This document shows, in pieces, positions 32,445 through 41,776 of a stretch of DNA of 64,000 bases. The translations under genes were made by a program, and so were the position numbers. The notes under the pieces were generated by a model that saw only the letters and a list, made by a program, of their open reading frames with translations, ran no database searches and was not told where the DNA came from. Numbering within the stretch: the first letter of the stretch is position 1; each line of letters begins with the position of its first letter. The stretch comes from HXMU1420-13 sp034669965. Its GTDB lineage: Bacteria > Bacteroidota > Rhodothermia > Balneolales > Balneolaceae. The stretch covers positions 1-64,000 of the forward strand of contig JAXMOK010000006.1 of NCBI GenBank assembly GCA_034669965.1. The letters run 5' to 3'.

Positions 32445-33129
32445 CCTTCACATCAATTAATTGCTTAAACCAAATTTCAGGGTTTTTTAAAGACTCGATG
32501 ATCAAATCGGGGTTATAGCTTGCCAATTCATCGTGATTGAAATTGCCGGTTGTTACTGCTACTGATCGCATTCCGGCACTTTGTGCGCACTGAACGTCTC
32601 GTGGGGTGTCTCCAATTACTACAAATTTTTTGGGATCGGCTTCAAAATCGAAAAGTTGCTCGAACTTATTCAGTGCTAGCTGCGGCAACATATTTCGGTC
32701 TTTATGCACATCACCAAAAGCGCCAATTTTAAAGTCCAAGTTTATATTCGCAGCTTTCAATTTTGTAACAGCTGCACTTGGGAAATTTCCGGTTAAAAGC
32801 CCTGGTAGAAATTTGTCGCCGGTGAAGTAAGTAATGGCTTCATCCACATAATTGTGCCGCAAAATGTGTTTGGATTGGAGCTCAGTAGTTAATCGTTCTA
32901 GATAAATCTGCTTTAATTGTAGGTATAAAGATTGATCAAAGCCATGATTTTCTAAAAATGAAGATAGTATATCGTGATCAGTTCTTCCTGAAAAAGGATC
33001 GGTTTCAACGCCATCATAGTTGATCTTTAATCCAGTGATAATACTCTTTAGCAGTGGGCGGTTAAAATTGTTGTTTACCGTTAAGAGTGTACCGTCTATG
33101 TCAAAAAGAATTACCCAAGGGTGTCTCAT
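32419..33129 (-). CDS. HAD-family phosphatase (phosphoglycolate-phosphatase-like)
   Basis: The 236-residue protein is a haloacid-dehalogenase hydrolase with a helical cap. The nucleophile motif FDIDGTLL is at residues 9-16. Motif II (LLTGNFPSAAVTKLKAAN) has the Thr or Asn, motif III Lys lies near 168, and motif IV VIGDTPRDVQCAQSAGM is near 175. It would dephosphorylate a small metabolite such as 2-phosphoglycolate; the true substrate is not determined by these motifs. It overlaps the 3' end of the convergent beta-barrel gene by 26 bases. Confidence 0.85.
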   Translation of the reverse strand: MRHPWVILFDIDGTLLTVNNNFNRPLLKSIITGLKINYDGVETDPFSGRTDHDILSSFLENHGFDQSLYLQLKQIYLERLTTELQSKHILRHNYVDEAITYFTGDKFLPGLLTGNFPSAAVTKLKAANINLDFKIGAFGDVHKDRNMLPQLALNKFEQLFDFEADPKKFVVIGDTPRDVQCAQSAGMRSVAVTTGNFNHDELASYNPDLIIESLKNPEIWFKQLIDVKVNQTSSQL

Positions 33130-33449
33130 ATAATTGCTTCTTCGATGAATAAGTGAATGTGTATAAATGTGAGTGTGAACTAAAATACGAAGATGTTCAA
33201 CGATTAAATTAAAGAGGGTGTTAAATCATTCCTGATTTCTATAATCGAATCTATAATGATCGAAAATTTGAACGAAATGGATTGGTTTAAGGCATAATTA
33301 AAGCCAAAAACACTTACCTTTGGGCGAATGAATTTCTAAAGCGATTCATAATAAATTCATTACATAAACTTAGTATTCAATCGCTTTATGTATGTTGATA
33401 TTCAACGTACCTTACTACACTTACTTATTGAACAAAAAATGGAGATAAA
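33130..33449. other. 320-base intergenic region upstream of eno
   Basis: This AT-rich gap between the divergent HAD and enolase genes must hold both promoters. A -7-like TACCTTTG is at 33315-33322 in the eno direction but has no convincing -33 partner. I see no RNA gene, repeat or small reading frame worth calling. Confidence 0.4.
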
Positions 33450-34736
33450 ATGAGCTTTATTGAAGATATCACTGCACGACAAATCATTGATTCGCGCGGC
33501 AATCCAACGGTTGAGGTAGATGTTATACTCGACAGTGGTGCTTTCGGGCGTGCAGCGGTTCCTTCCGGAGCATCAACCGGAGAGTTTGAAGCGGTTGAAC
33601 TACGTGATGGTGACAAAGAATTTTACATGGGCAAAGGAGTTCTCAAAGCCGTAGATAATGTAAATGAAATTATAGCTAACGAATTTTTAGGTTTGCCTGT
33701 TTTCAATCAAACAGAGTTAGATGCACTGTTACTAGAATTAGATGGTACAGCAAACAAAAGTAAACTCGGCGCAAATGCTATGTTAGGCGTTTCGCTTGCC
33801 ATTGCAAAAGCTGCTGCAGCCGATTTAGGAATGCCACTTTGGAGATATGTAGGCGGTGTAAATTCTAAAGTACTTCCATTGCCTATGATGAATATTATTA
33901 ACGGGGGATCACACGCTGATAACAGCGTAGATTTGCAGGAATTCATGATTATGCCTGCTGGTGCTGAGTCGTTTAGCCATGCACTGCAAATGGGTGCTGA
34001 AATCTTTCATACACTCAAAAAAGTACTTAGCGGAAAAGGCTATAGCACTGCTGTTGGCGATGAAGGTGGATTCGCTCCGAATTTGAAATCAAATGAAGAA
34101 GCACTTGAAGTGATAATGGAAGCCATCGAAAAAGCGGGCTACACTCCAAAAGATGACGTGCTTATTGCGCTGGATCCGGCATCTTCTGAATTCTACAACA
34201 CCGAAACCGGTTTGTATGAGTTTAAATGGAGCGACGGTTCTAAGAAAGATACTGACGCCATGGTAGAGTTCTGGAGTAATTGGGTAGATAAATATCCGAT
34301 CATTTCAATCGAGGATGGTATGTACGAAGATGATTGGGATGCGTGGAAAAAACTAACCACGGCTATTGGCGATAAAGTTCAATTAGTGGGTGATGATTTA
34401 TTTGTTACCAATACCGAACGCCTTGCAAAAGGTATAGAGTTGGGCGTCGGAAACTCAATCCTGATTAAAGTAAATCAAATTGGTACGCTTACTGAAACGC
34501 TTGATGCGATAGAAATGGCACACAAAAACAGTTACACATCAGTGATTTCTCATCGCTCGGGAGAAACTGAAGATGTTACCATCGCTGATCTTTCTGTGGC
34601 CACCAATGCCGGCCAGATCAAAACCGGAAGCATGAGCCGAACCGATCGTATTGCAAAATACAATCAGTTATTGAGAATCGAAGAAGAGCTCGGTGATGCC
34701 GCTATATTTTTAGGGCACGATGCATTTGGCCTTTAA
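33450..34736 (+). CDS. eno: Enolase
   Basis: Enolase converts 2-phosphoglycerate to phosphoenolpyruvate in glycolysis. The 428-residue length is normal. Hallmarks are ARQIIDSRGNPTVEVDV at the N-terminus, PSGASTGEFEAVELRDG, GGSHADNSVDLQEFMIMP near 155, VGDEGGFAPNL, the metal ligands in IALDPASSEFY, SIEDGMYEDDW and QLVGDDLFVTN, and the signature ILIKVNQIGTLTETLDAI near 335. The ATG follows a GGAGAT sequence. It is monocistronic, with a strong terminator 20 bases after the stop. Confidence 0.98.
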   Translation: MSFIEDITARQIIDSRGNPTVEVDVILDSGAFGRAAVPSGASTGEFEAVELRDGDKEFYMGKGVLKAVDNVNEIIANEFLGLPVFNQTELDALLLELDGTANKSKLGANAMLGVSLAIAKAAAADLGMPLWRYVGGVNSKVLPLPMMNIINGGSHADNSVDLQEFMIMPAGAESFSHALQMGAEIFHTLKKVLSGKGYSTAVGDEGGFAPNLKSNEEALEVIMEAIEKAGYTPKDDVLIALDPASSEFYNTETGLYEFKWSDGSKKDTDAMVEFWSNWVDKYPIISIEDGMYEDDWDAWKKLTTAIGDKVQLVGDDLFVTNTERLAKGIELGVGNSILIKVNQIGTLTETLDAIEMAHKNSYTSVISHRSGETEDVTIADLSVATNAGQIKTGSMSRTDRIAKYNQLLRIEEELGDAAIFLGHDAFGL

Positions 34737-34755
34737 TAAATAACTTAAGTTCTAT

Positions 34756-34792
34756 AAGCCCGCATTCGATAACTGATTGCGGGCTTTTTTTG
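34756..34792 (+). terminator. Intrinsic terminator of eno
   Basis: AGCCCGCA pairs with TGCGGGCT and is followed by seven T. Confidence 0.92.
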
Positions 34793-34878
34793 TGTTAGAG
34801 AATTTTAGTTTTCTGTTAATTAACAAATAGATAGCCTACATTTGAGTAATAACATTAAGAGCGTTCTCCCAAAAAATC

Positions 34879-37800
34879 ATGAAAAGTAAAAAGTATTTAT
34901 TCAAGCTATGGATTACCATAGGGTTAGCAGTTTTATCGGTGGCTCCATTATCTGCTCAAATTTTGATCAACGAAGTTAGTGCTAGTAATTCTACCGTAAT
35001 TTTAGATGAAGATGGTGATAGCCCGGATTGGATAGAGCTTTTAAATATCTCAGATTTGCCCGTGGAGCTTGGTGGGTTTTTTATCAGCGACGACCCGGAT
35101 GAACCTACAAAATACTCGCTGCCACCCACATCACTAGCACCGGGCGAATTTACTCTGCTTTTTGCATCAGATAAAGATCGTGCTGGTCGCTCGATTTATT
35201 GGGACTCTATAATTCGCCAAGGCGACAGTACAAAATACATTGTGCCTGAATCGAATGTGCCCGAACAATGGGTTTTAAATGAATTTGACGATTCGGAATG
35301 GATTAATGGGACGTTTGGGATAGGTTATGGTGATGGCGATGATTCAACGGAAATAGCAAATAATACAATTTCGGTATTTACCCGAAGTACGTTTACGATA
35401 GAAGATACCTCAACAGTTACTGAGATGTTATTCCATATCGATTACGACGATGGATACATAGCTTTTTTGAATGGAGTAGAGATCAGCAGGGCAAGCATTA
35501 CTGGAACGAATCCTGTTCCATATAATCAGGGAGCCGATTCTTTTACTGAACCAAAATTAGTGTTTGGCGAAGAACTTGATAAAATTGATTTAAAAGAGTA
35601 CAAATCGCTTTTAAAAGAAGGTGAAAATGTCTTAGCAATTCAATTGCATAACTTTAATCAAGGAAGTTCTGACCTTACACTAATCCCGTTCTTAACAATA
35701 GGATTTTCTGCAGAACCGCAAAACTTCAGAGGCGCTGATGCAGTTACCGGTTTGTCTGATTTGCAAGTTGACTATCCTCATACAAACTTTAAGCTTAGTT
35801 CAAGTGGCGAAAGTGTGGTGCTTTCAAATGCTGATAGCATCGAAATCGATCAAATCACCTATCCAGAATTGTTTGGTGACGAATCTTACGGTTGGTCGGA
35901 AGCAAAAAGTGAACTTCTGATTTTCACCGAACCAACCCCAGGAGAAGCAAATGATACACAAGGATATTCGGGAAGATCTACCTTGCCGGAATTAACCGTG
36001 CCTGGCGGATTCTATGAAGGAAGTTTCCAAGTTAGCTTAACAGATCCAAGTGCAGGATCTGTTACCCGGTACACCCTTGATGGTAGCATCCCAACAGATT
36101 CTTCGGAAGTATTTGGGAGCGGGAGCATAGAAATTAATTCAACAAGTGTTTTAAAGGTTCGAAATCTTGAAACAGATCGTGTTCCCGGCGAAGTAGTTGT
36201 GGAAAGTTATTTTATTAACGAAAATCATGATTTACCCGTATTAACAGTGTCCACTCATCCCGATAATTTGTGGAGTGATGAAAGCGGTATTTATGTAGTT
36301 GGCACAAATGGAATTCCGGGTAACGGGCATGAGGGCGCGAACTGGAATCAACCATGGGAAATTCCAGTTCACTTCGAACTCTACGAAAAGGATGGTGCCA
36401 AGAGCTTCTCGGTTGGTGCAGGTGCAAAGATATTTGGTAAGTGGAGTCGATTAAAGCCAATGAAGTCGCTTAGCATCTTTTTTAGAGGCTTATATGGCAC
36501 AAGTGCACTCGAATACCAGATGTTCAGCGATAAAAACATCGATAGTTTCCAATCACTGGTACTCCGTAATTCTGGCAATGATTTTACCGATGACGGTTTC
36601 TCTATGTTCAGAGATGGTTTGATGACCACCTTGATGTCGTCGGAGGATATTGAATACCAAGAATTCAGACCTGCTGTAGTTTATTTGAATGGCGAATATT
36701 GGGGGATTCATAATATCCGTGAAAAAATTAATGAGCATTTTATTGCTGCAAACAGCGGTGTTGATCCGGACAATATCGATGTAGTTGAGTCTGGTTCAAG
36801 CCAGCCATTACCATTTGCTTCCCGTGGTACTCTTGATAATTACAATAACCTGATATCATTTGTTAGTGAAAACGACCTCAACGATCCTGCTAAATTTGCG
36901 GAATTAGAAACTATAGTCGATGTCGAAAATTATATCGATTACATGGCTGCCCAAATTTATTACGCAAATAAAGACTGGCCGGGTAATAATATTAAATTAT
37001 GGAGAAGTCGCGAAGTAGGTGGTAAATGGCGTTGGATTTTATATGATACCGATTTCGGTTTTGCCTTAAGTTATGGTGGCCAAGTTGATCACAATACACT
37101 AAGCTTTGCTCTGGAAGAAAATGGACCTGGCTGGCCTAATCCACCATGGTCAACCATTTTGTTTAGAGAAATGGTAGAAAGCGAAGACTTTAAAACGCGG
37201 TTTGTTAACAGGCTTTCCGATTTGATGAACTCAAATTTTAAGCCTTCCTTTGTCGAAACCGTAATTGATTCGTTAGCCAGATTGATCGAATCAGAAATTC
37301 CACGACACATGGCTAATGAGACCAGAAGTGGAAGTTGGGGAGGAACGGTAAATGAATGGTACGATGAAATTGCACTATTGAAATATTTTGCAAACAACCG
37401 GTCCGGTTTTATGGAATCCTTCGTCACACAACCTGAAAATGAAGGTGGTAAATTCGCATTTGGCGAACGTAAGCCTGTTAAAATTACCAATTCGAATAAT
37501 GCCTACGGATATGTTCGTGTAAACAGATTAGATGTGCATGCAGCAAGTTGGATTGGACAATATTTTAGTGAAACTACAATTCCTGTAACGGCAATTGCCG
37601 AGCCGGGTTACCGATTTGTTGGCTGGACCGGCGACATCACTTCTCAAAGTGAGACGATTGAAGTAGGTGCCGGAGTTGAATTGGTTGCGAATTTTGAAGC
37701 ATCCAATATTGGCCAAGATTTGGTGATCAACGAAATTATGTACCACCCGGACGATGCAAACGACTCGGAAGATTGGGTAGAGATTTACAATCCTGGCTCT

Positions 37801-38487
37801 GCAGAAGTGGATTTAAGTGGATTTGTGTTGAAAGATGAAGATAATTCGCATGCATTTATTTTCCCCGAAAGTACAACCATCGGCGCTGATGGATATTTGG
37901 TTGTTGCGAAAGACATCACCTTATTCAACTCAATTCACACCAATACCGAGAATGTGATTGGCGATCTTGGTTTTGGCTTATCAGGCAATAGCGATGAAGT
38001 TCGATTATACAATATTGATGGCCTATTGGTTGATTCTCTAAAGTACGATGATGAAGCTCCATGGCCGGTTCAGGCTGATGGTAGCGGCTATAGCTTGGAG
38101 CTAATTGATAGTCAAAGCGATAACAGTTTGGCTGCTAACTGGAGAGCCTCAACCCATTTGAATGGAAGTCCCGGCATAGAAAATGGAATGTCTGTTTCTA
38201 GTGAAGAAGATCCATCGAAGCCTACACAGGTAACGTTGCATCAAAATTATCCAAATCCATTTAACCCCTCTACCGTTATTTCTTTTGAAATTCCAAAGCA
38301 GGAACACGTTTCATTGAAAGTGTATAGTATTTCGGGTCAATTGGTAGCAACTATTACCGATGCCCAGTACGCCGCCGGTAGATATAATATGCGATGGAAT
38401 GCTGAAAACAATGCCAGTGGAATTTATTTCTACTTGCTAAGAGTTGGCGATGAGACATTCTCTAAAAAAATGACACTCATAAAATAA
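34879..38487 (+). CDS. Giant secreted CotH/lamin-tail protein with T9SS sorting signal
   Basis: The 1202-residue exported protein has, in order, a signal peptide (ending LSAQ), a lamin-tail domain (residues 28-120; INEVSASNSTVILDEDGDSP), a galactose-binding-like segment (about 125-270), a chitobiase-like Ig segment (about 370-450; YTLDGSIPTDSSEVFG) and a CotH kinase-like domain (450-830; KIFGKWSRLKPMKSLSIFFR, YLNGEYWGIHNIREKINEHF, WRWILYDTDFGFALSYGG). Then come a Bacterial_2-type repeat (YRFVGWTGDI), a second lamin-tail domain (950-1080) and a T9SS type A domain (HQNYPNPFNPSTVISFEI). It is likely surface-bound or released. Downstream is another T9SS cargo gene. A -7-like TACATTTG lies 35 bases upstream. 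Confidence 0.9.
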   Translation: MKSKKYLFKLWITIGLAVLSVAPLSAQILINEVSASNSTVILDEDGDSPDWIELLNISDLPVELGGFFISDDPDEPTKYSLPPTSLAPGEFTLLFASDKDRAGRSIYWDSIIRQGDSTKYIVPESNVPEQWVLNEFDDSEWINGTFGIGYGDGDDSTEIANNTISVFTRSTFTIEDTSTVTEMLFHIDYDDGYIAFLNGVEISRASITGTNPVPYNQGADSFTEPKLVFGEELDKIDLKEYKSLLKEGENVLAIQLHNFNQGSSDLTLIPFLTIGFSAEPQNFRGADAVTGLSDLQVDYPHTNFKLSSSGESVVLSNADSIEIDQITYPELFGDESYGWSEAKSELLIFTEPTPGEANDTQGYSGRSTLPELTVPGGFYEGSFQVSLTDPSAGSVTRYTLDGSIPTDSSEVFGSGSIEINSTSVLKVRNLETDRVPGEVVVESYFINENHDLPVLTVSTHPDNLWSDESGIYVVGTNGIPGNGHEGANWNQPWEIPVHFELYEKDGAKSFSVGAGAKIFGKWSRLKPMKSLSIFFRGLYGTSALEYQMFSDKNIDSFQSLVLRNSGNDFTDDGFSMFRDGLMTTLMSSEDIEYQEFRPAVVYLNGEYWGIHNIREKINEHFIAANSGVDPDNIDVVESGSSQPLPFASRGTLDNYNNLISFVSENDLNDPAKFAELETIVDVENYIDYMAAQIYYANKDWPGNNIKLWRSREVGGKWRWILYDTDFGFALSYGGQVDHNTLSFALEENGPGWPNPPWSTILFREMVESEDFKTRFVNRLSDLMNSNFKPSFVETVIDSLARLIESEIPRHMANETRSGSWGGTVNEWYDEIALLKYFANNRSGFMESFVTQPENEGGKFAFGERKPVKITNSNNAYGYVRVNRLDVHAASWIGQYFSETTIPVTAIAEPGYRFVGWTGDITSQSETIEVGAGVELVANFEASNIGQDLVINEIMYHPDDANDSEDWVEIYNPGSAEVDLSGFVLKDEDNSHAFIFPESTTIGADGYLVVAKDITLFNSIHTNTENVIGDLGFGLSGNSDEVRLYNIDGLLVDSLKYDDEAPWPVQADGSGYSLELIDSQSDNSLAANWRASTHLNGSPGIENGMSVSSEEDPSKPTQVTLHQNYPNPFNPSTVISFEIPKQEHVSLKVYSISGQLVATITDAQYAAGRYNMRWNAENNASGIYFYLLRVGDETFSKKMTLIK

Positions 38488-38524
38488 AACTTGTAATCTT
38501 AAAATAATTACATCTAGATTTTTC

Positions 38525-39604
38525 ATGTTAAAAACAGCATCACAATATTTGAAAAGGTCATTAGTTCTACTTTTGCTTGGCCTTTCAACAACGGTATTTG
38601 CACAAGGCGAATTAATTGCGCCCTCACTTACCGGAAACGATTTAATTGAATATCTGCAAGAGAATTACACCCCAACCAGCCCCAAAAGTTATAACAGTGC
38701 CCGCGATGCCATGTATGGCTCTATCGATAATAAAAATGGGCAAATCATTGGAGTATATACCGGTTATACAATTACGGCAAATACGCGCGGGGATGCATTT
38801 GCTAAAGGAATAAATACTGAACACACATGGCCACAGGGATTATTTGATAAGAACGAACCTATGCGTGGCGACATCCATCACTTGTTTCCAACTCGTGTTG
38901 AGGCAAATTCTGCTCGAAGTAATTATCCATTTGACGAAATTCCGGACAATCTCACCGACAAGTGGTTTTATTTAGATAGCGATCAATCTTCGATACCAAC
39001 CTCGAATATCGATTTTTACAGTGAGTTAGATAATGGTTCTAGGTTCGAACCTCGCGAGGATCATAAAGGAAACGTAGCACGTTCGATATTCTATTTCTGG
39101 ACGATATACCAAGACCGAAGCAACGTAGCTGACGATGCATCTTTTTTTAATGGGATGAAAGACGTTTTACTGGATTGGCACGAATACTATCCAGCTGATT
39201 CTATTGAGGTTGCCAGAAGCATTGCAACCGAAGGTGTACAGGGAAATAAAAACCCTTTTATCCATGATTCTACACTTGTAAGAAGGTCTTACTTTGGTGG
39301 AATGGCTATATCGAATGAACTGGAAAGTAGCCAAGAATTAGCCAGTTTTACATTAGGGCAAAATTATCCGAACCCTTTTAATCCACAAACAATTATACCG
39401 TATGAATTGTCAAAACCGGGTTATGTGCGCCTTGAAGTGTTTAATATGCTTGGTGCTCGAGTTGCCGTTTTGATTGATGCAAAGCACGCTGCAGGGCAAC
39501 ACTCTCATCCCTTTAATGCACAAAACTTACCGGGTGGTATTTATTTTTATCGGCTAACTATTGATAACGCTTCCCTAACAAATGTGATGGCATTTATTAA
39601 ATAA
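38525..39604 (+). CDS. Secreted endonuclease I with T9SS sorting signal
   Basis: The 359-residue protein has a signal peptide (ending TVFAQ) and an endonuclease I (EndA/NucM, His-Me finger) domain at about 30-250. The core is NTEHTWPQGLFDKNEP with MRGDIHHLFPTRVEANSARS, containing the catalytic His and metal site. A T9SS type A domain ends the protein (LGQNYPNPFNPQTIIPYEL to YFYRL). It should degrade extracellular DNA or RNA, supplying phosphate and nucleotides. It lies 37 bases after the giant CotH gene on the same strand without a visible terminator, so the two may be co-transcribed. Confidence 0.9.
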   Translation: MLKTASQYLKRSLVLLLLGLSTTVFAQGELIAPSLTGNDLIEYLQENYTPTSPKSYNSARDAMYGSIDNKNGQIIGVYTGYTITANTRGDAFAKGINTEHTWPQGLFDKNEPMRGDIHHLFPTRVEANSARSNYPFDEIPDNLTDKWFYLDSDQSSIPTSNIDFYSELDNGSRFEPREDHKGNVARSIFYFWTIYQDRSNVADDASFFNGMKDVLLDWHEYYPADSIEVARSIATEGVQGNKNPFIHDSTLVRRSYFGGMAISNELESSQELASFTLGQNYPNPFNPQTIIPYELSKPGYVRLEVFNMLGARVAVLIDAKHAAGQHSHPFNAQNLPGGIYFYRLTIDNASLTNVMAFIK

Positions 39605-39680
39605 TTTTCAGCAAACGTTATAATTTTTGTGTTAAAAATTGTACATTTATTAAAATTGTTAGCAGAATATAGGTTCAGGA

Positions 39681-40154
39681 ATGCAAGGTATAGAAGAACA
39701 AGTTGGCCTCAAGACAAAACCGCAGGTAAAAAAAGGAACTTGGGAAGTGATTATCACCGATCCAAGCTTAAATAAATTTACTTTCGGCCCATCATTAATA
39801 AGCCGTTATATCATGACGGACATCCTTTCGCCATACGGTCAAAAATCTATACTCTACAATACCATTCCAACTTCGAATGAAGATACATTAGTGATTAAAC
39901 TGAACTTTGAAAACGTTGATGATTGCAATATCTCAGATATCAAACTTCGATCATCACGCCCATTATTTCAAAAATGGGATGTTAAGTTAATTGATAATCG
40001 CACTGGTGAACAAACTCCAATTCTAGGCGATGAAGATTTTCAAGTGGAACCACCGATTCAGTACAATAAGATTTTTTCGATGGGTTTTATTTCCGAAAAT
40101 CATAAAAAAGGCGAACATTTCTTTGAGCTCCATTTAACTCAAAAGCACTTTTAA
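39681..40154 (+). CDS. Hypothetical protein upstream of recF (157 residues)
   Basis: I do not recognise this protein. It has no signal peptide or membrane helix and is mixed alpha/beta, with a charged N-terminus (MQGIEEQVGLKTKPQVKKGT) and a beta-rich remainder (DTLVIKLNFENVDDCNISDI, KWDVKLIDNRTGE). It may be a lineage-specific cytoplasmic protein. It lies 116 bases before recF on the same strand. Confidence 0.6.
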   Translation: MQGIEEQVGLKTKPQVKKGTWEVIITDPSLNKFTFGPSLISRYIMTDILSPYGQKSILYNTIPTSNEDTLVIKLNFENVDDCNISDIKLRSSRPLFQKWDVKLIDNRTGEQTPILGDEDFQVEPPIQYNKIFSMGFISENHKKGEHFFELHLTQKHF

Positions 40155-40270
40155 AAAAGTTGCTTAATACCTGCACTTTTAAGTCTATAGTTCATTTCTA
40201 AGCTGATTAATTAGGCAAATACTGAGGCAATCTGATTACAAAAGGTGCATGAATTTGCGTACCATTGTGT

Positions 40271-41401
40271 ATGCAAATTAAAGCCCTAAAACTGCAGAAT
40301 TTTCGAAATCATGAATCCACAAAGGTGGATTGGCTTCCGCATCTAAATGTAATTACGGGTCCAAATGGCGCAGGCAAAACAAGTCTGATCGATGCCATTC
40401 ATTATCTGTGTATGTCGCGTAGTTTTGTATCCAATTCCGATCAATATGTGATCTTGCAAGGAGAGAGCTATTTTATGCTGAAAGGCGATTTTTCGGGAAC
40501 TGTACGGAGCGCATTTGAAGTGGCTTGCAGTTACTCGCGTGGAGATGGGAAAAAGATTTTTGTGAACGACGGCCCGCTGGATCGGTTAAGCGACCTCATT
40601 GGGATGGTTCCGGTGGTGGTGTTAAGTCCTGACGACAAACGTCTTACACGCGAAGGCCCTATTGAACGGCGTAGTTTTTTGGATTCCTTTATCAGCCAAA
40701 TATCGAATCAATATTTAAGGGATTTGCTTGATTTTCGAAGAATAAGAAGGCAACGAAATAGTTTGCTTCAGCAATACGCCAACGCTCCACATATGCTGGA
40801 GATGTACTTGGAACCCTGGAACAAGCAATTGGTGGATGCAGGTTCGTCCATCATAGATGCTCGCCATAAAGTGCTCGAAAAGTTCAAAGCGTATTTGGCA
40901 AAGGATTATGCCATGATTTCGGGGATGAATCTGACCACCGATTTGGAATACAAAACGTTTTGCGATGCATCGGGTGGGATAGATGATATCAAAACCCAGT
41001 ACTATGCTAAATTAGCGGAATCACAGGAAAAAGAAATTGAACGAGAGCAAACACTAATCGGCCCACATCGCGATGAAATCGTCTTCTATTTAGGGGATCG
41101 AGAGCTTCGGCAATACGGCTCGCAAGGGCAGCATCGGTTGTTCGCCTTATCGCTGAAACTGGCTCAACTACATTATTATTCTGATGAGCTGGACGATTTA
41201 CCCATTTTTATGCTCGATGATGTTTTTGGGGATTTGGACCCTCAAAAAACCCGGATTTTATTGGAGGCTTTAAAAAATCATCCAGGACAGATTTTTATTA
41301 CTTCGGCTAATCCCGTGCCTTTTGAGAATGTAATTGAATTTGATGGCGTCAATAATCAGTTAATCAGATTAGAACAAGCAGAAATAGTTGGGAAAGAGTA
41401 A
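40271..41401 (+). CDS. recF: DNA replication/repair protein RecF
   Basis: RecF is an ABC-type ATPase that, with RecO and RecR, loads RecA at single-strand gaps. I chose the ATG giving MQIKALKLQNFRNHESTKVD; a TTG two codons earlier is in frame but less likely. The 376-residue protein has Walker A GPNGAGKTSLIDAIHYLC at about 30-47, the family segment VVLSPDDKRLTREGPIERR near 115, the ABC signature region YGSQGQHRLFALSLKLAQ near 280 and Walker B FMLDDVFGDLDPQKTR near 318. A DciA-like gene follows by 43 bases. Confidence 0.95.
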   Translation: MQIKALKLQNFRNHESTKVDWLPHLNVITGPNGAGKTSLIDAIHYLCMSRSFVSNSDQYVILQGESYFMLKGDFSGTVRSAFEVACSYSRGDGKKIFVNDGPLDRLSDLIGMVPVVVLSPDDKRLTREGPIERRSFLDSFISQISNQYLRDLLDFRRIRRQRNSLLQQYANAPHMLEMYLEPWNKQLVDAGSSIIDARHKVLEKFKAYLAKDYAMISGMNLTTDLEYKTFCDASGGIDDIKTQYYAKLAESQEKEIEREQTLIGPHRDEIVFYLGDRELRQYGSQGQHRLFALSLKLAQLHYYSDELDDLPIFMLDDVFGDLDPQKTRILLEALKNHPGQIFITSANPVPFENVIEFDGVNNQLIRLEQAEIVGKE

Positions 41402-41444
41402 ATTGGAGCCATGATAAATCAGCAAAAGAAACACAACGACCATT

Positions 41445-41738
41445 GTGAGATTTGATAAACCCAAAAAGTTAGGCTCTGAATTACAGAGTTTTTTAGATCG
41501 GTTTCCTAACAAAAAGAAACTGAAACAGGGGATGGTGCTATCAATTTGGGCGGAAGTGGTAGGCGAACGCATCGCTGAGCATACCGAGGATCTTCATTTC
41601 GAAGGCGATAAATTGGCTTGTAAAGTAACTAATCAGGTTTGGCGGCACGAAATTCATGCCAACCGTTTCAGTATTGCAAAGCGACTTAACGAGCGCATGC
41701 AAGGGCAAGTGGTGGCCGATATAATAGTACGTAGTTAG
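41445..41738 (+). CDS. DUF721/DciA-like protein
   Basis: The 97-residue protein matches DUF721, the family that includes DciA, a factor that helps load the replicative helicase DnaB in bacteria lacking DnaC. Features are the N-terminal helical part (KKLGSELQSFLDRFPNKKKL) and the KH-like core LSIWAEVVGERIAEHTEDLH with KVTNQVWRHEIHANRFSIAK. It begins with GTG. Placement just after recF is the usual one in Bacteroidota and supports a replication role. Confidence 0.82.
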   Translation: MRFDKPKKLGSELQSFLDRFPNKKKLKQGMVLSIWAEVVGERIAEHTEDLHFEGDKLACKVTNQVWRHEIHANRFSIAKRLNERMQGQVVADIIVRS

Positions 41739-41776
41739 TTGTTTATGCAGCGATACGCTTCTATATTCAAAAACTA

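Noticed and set aside
40265..40270. TTG start for recF two codons upstream
   Set aside because: The ATG at 40271 gives the normal RecF N-terminus MQIKALKL.
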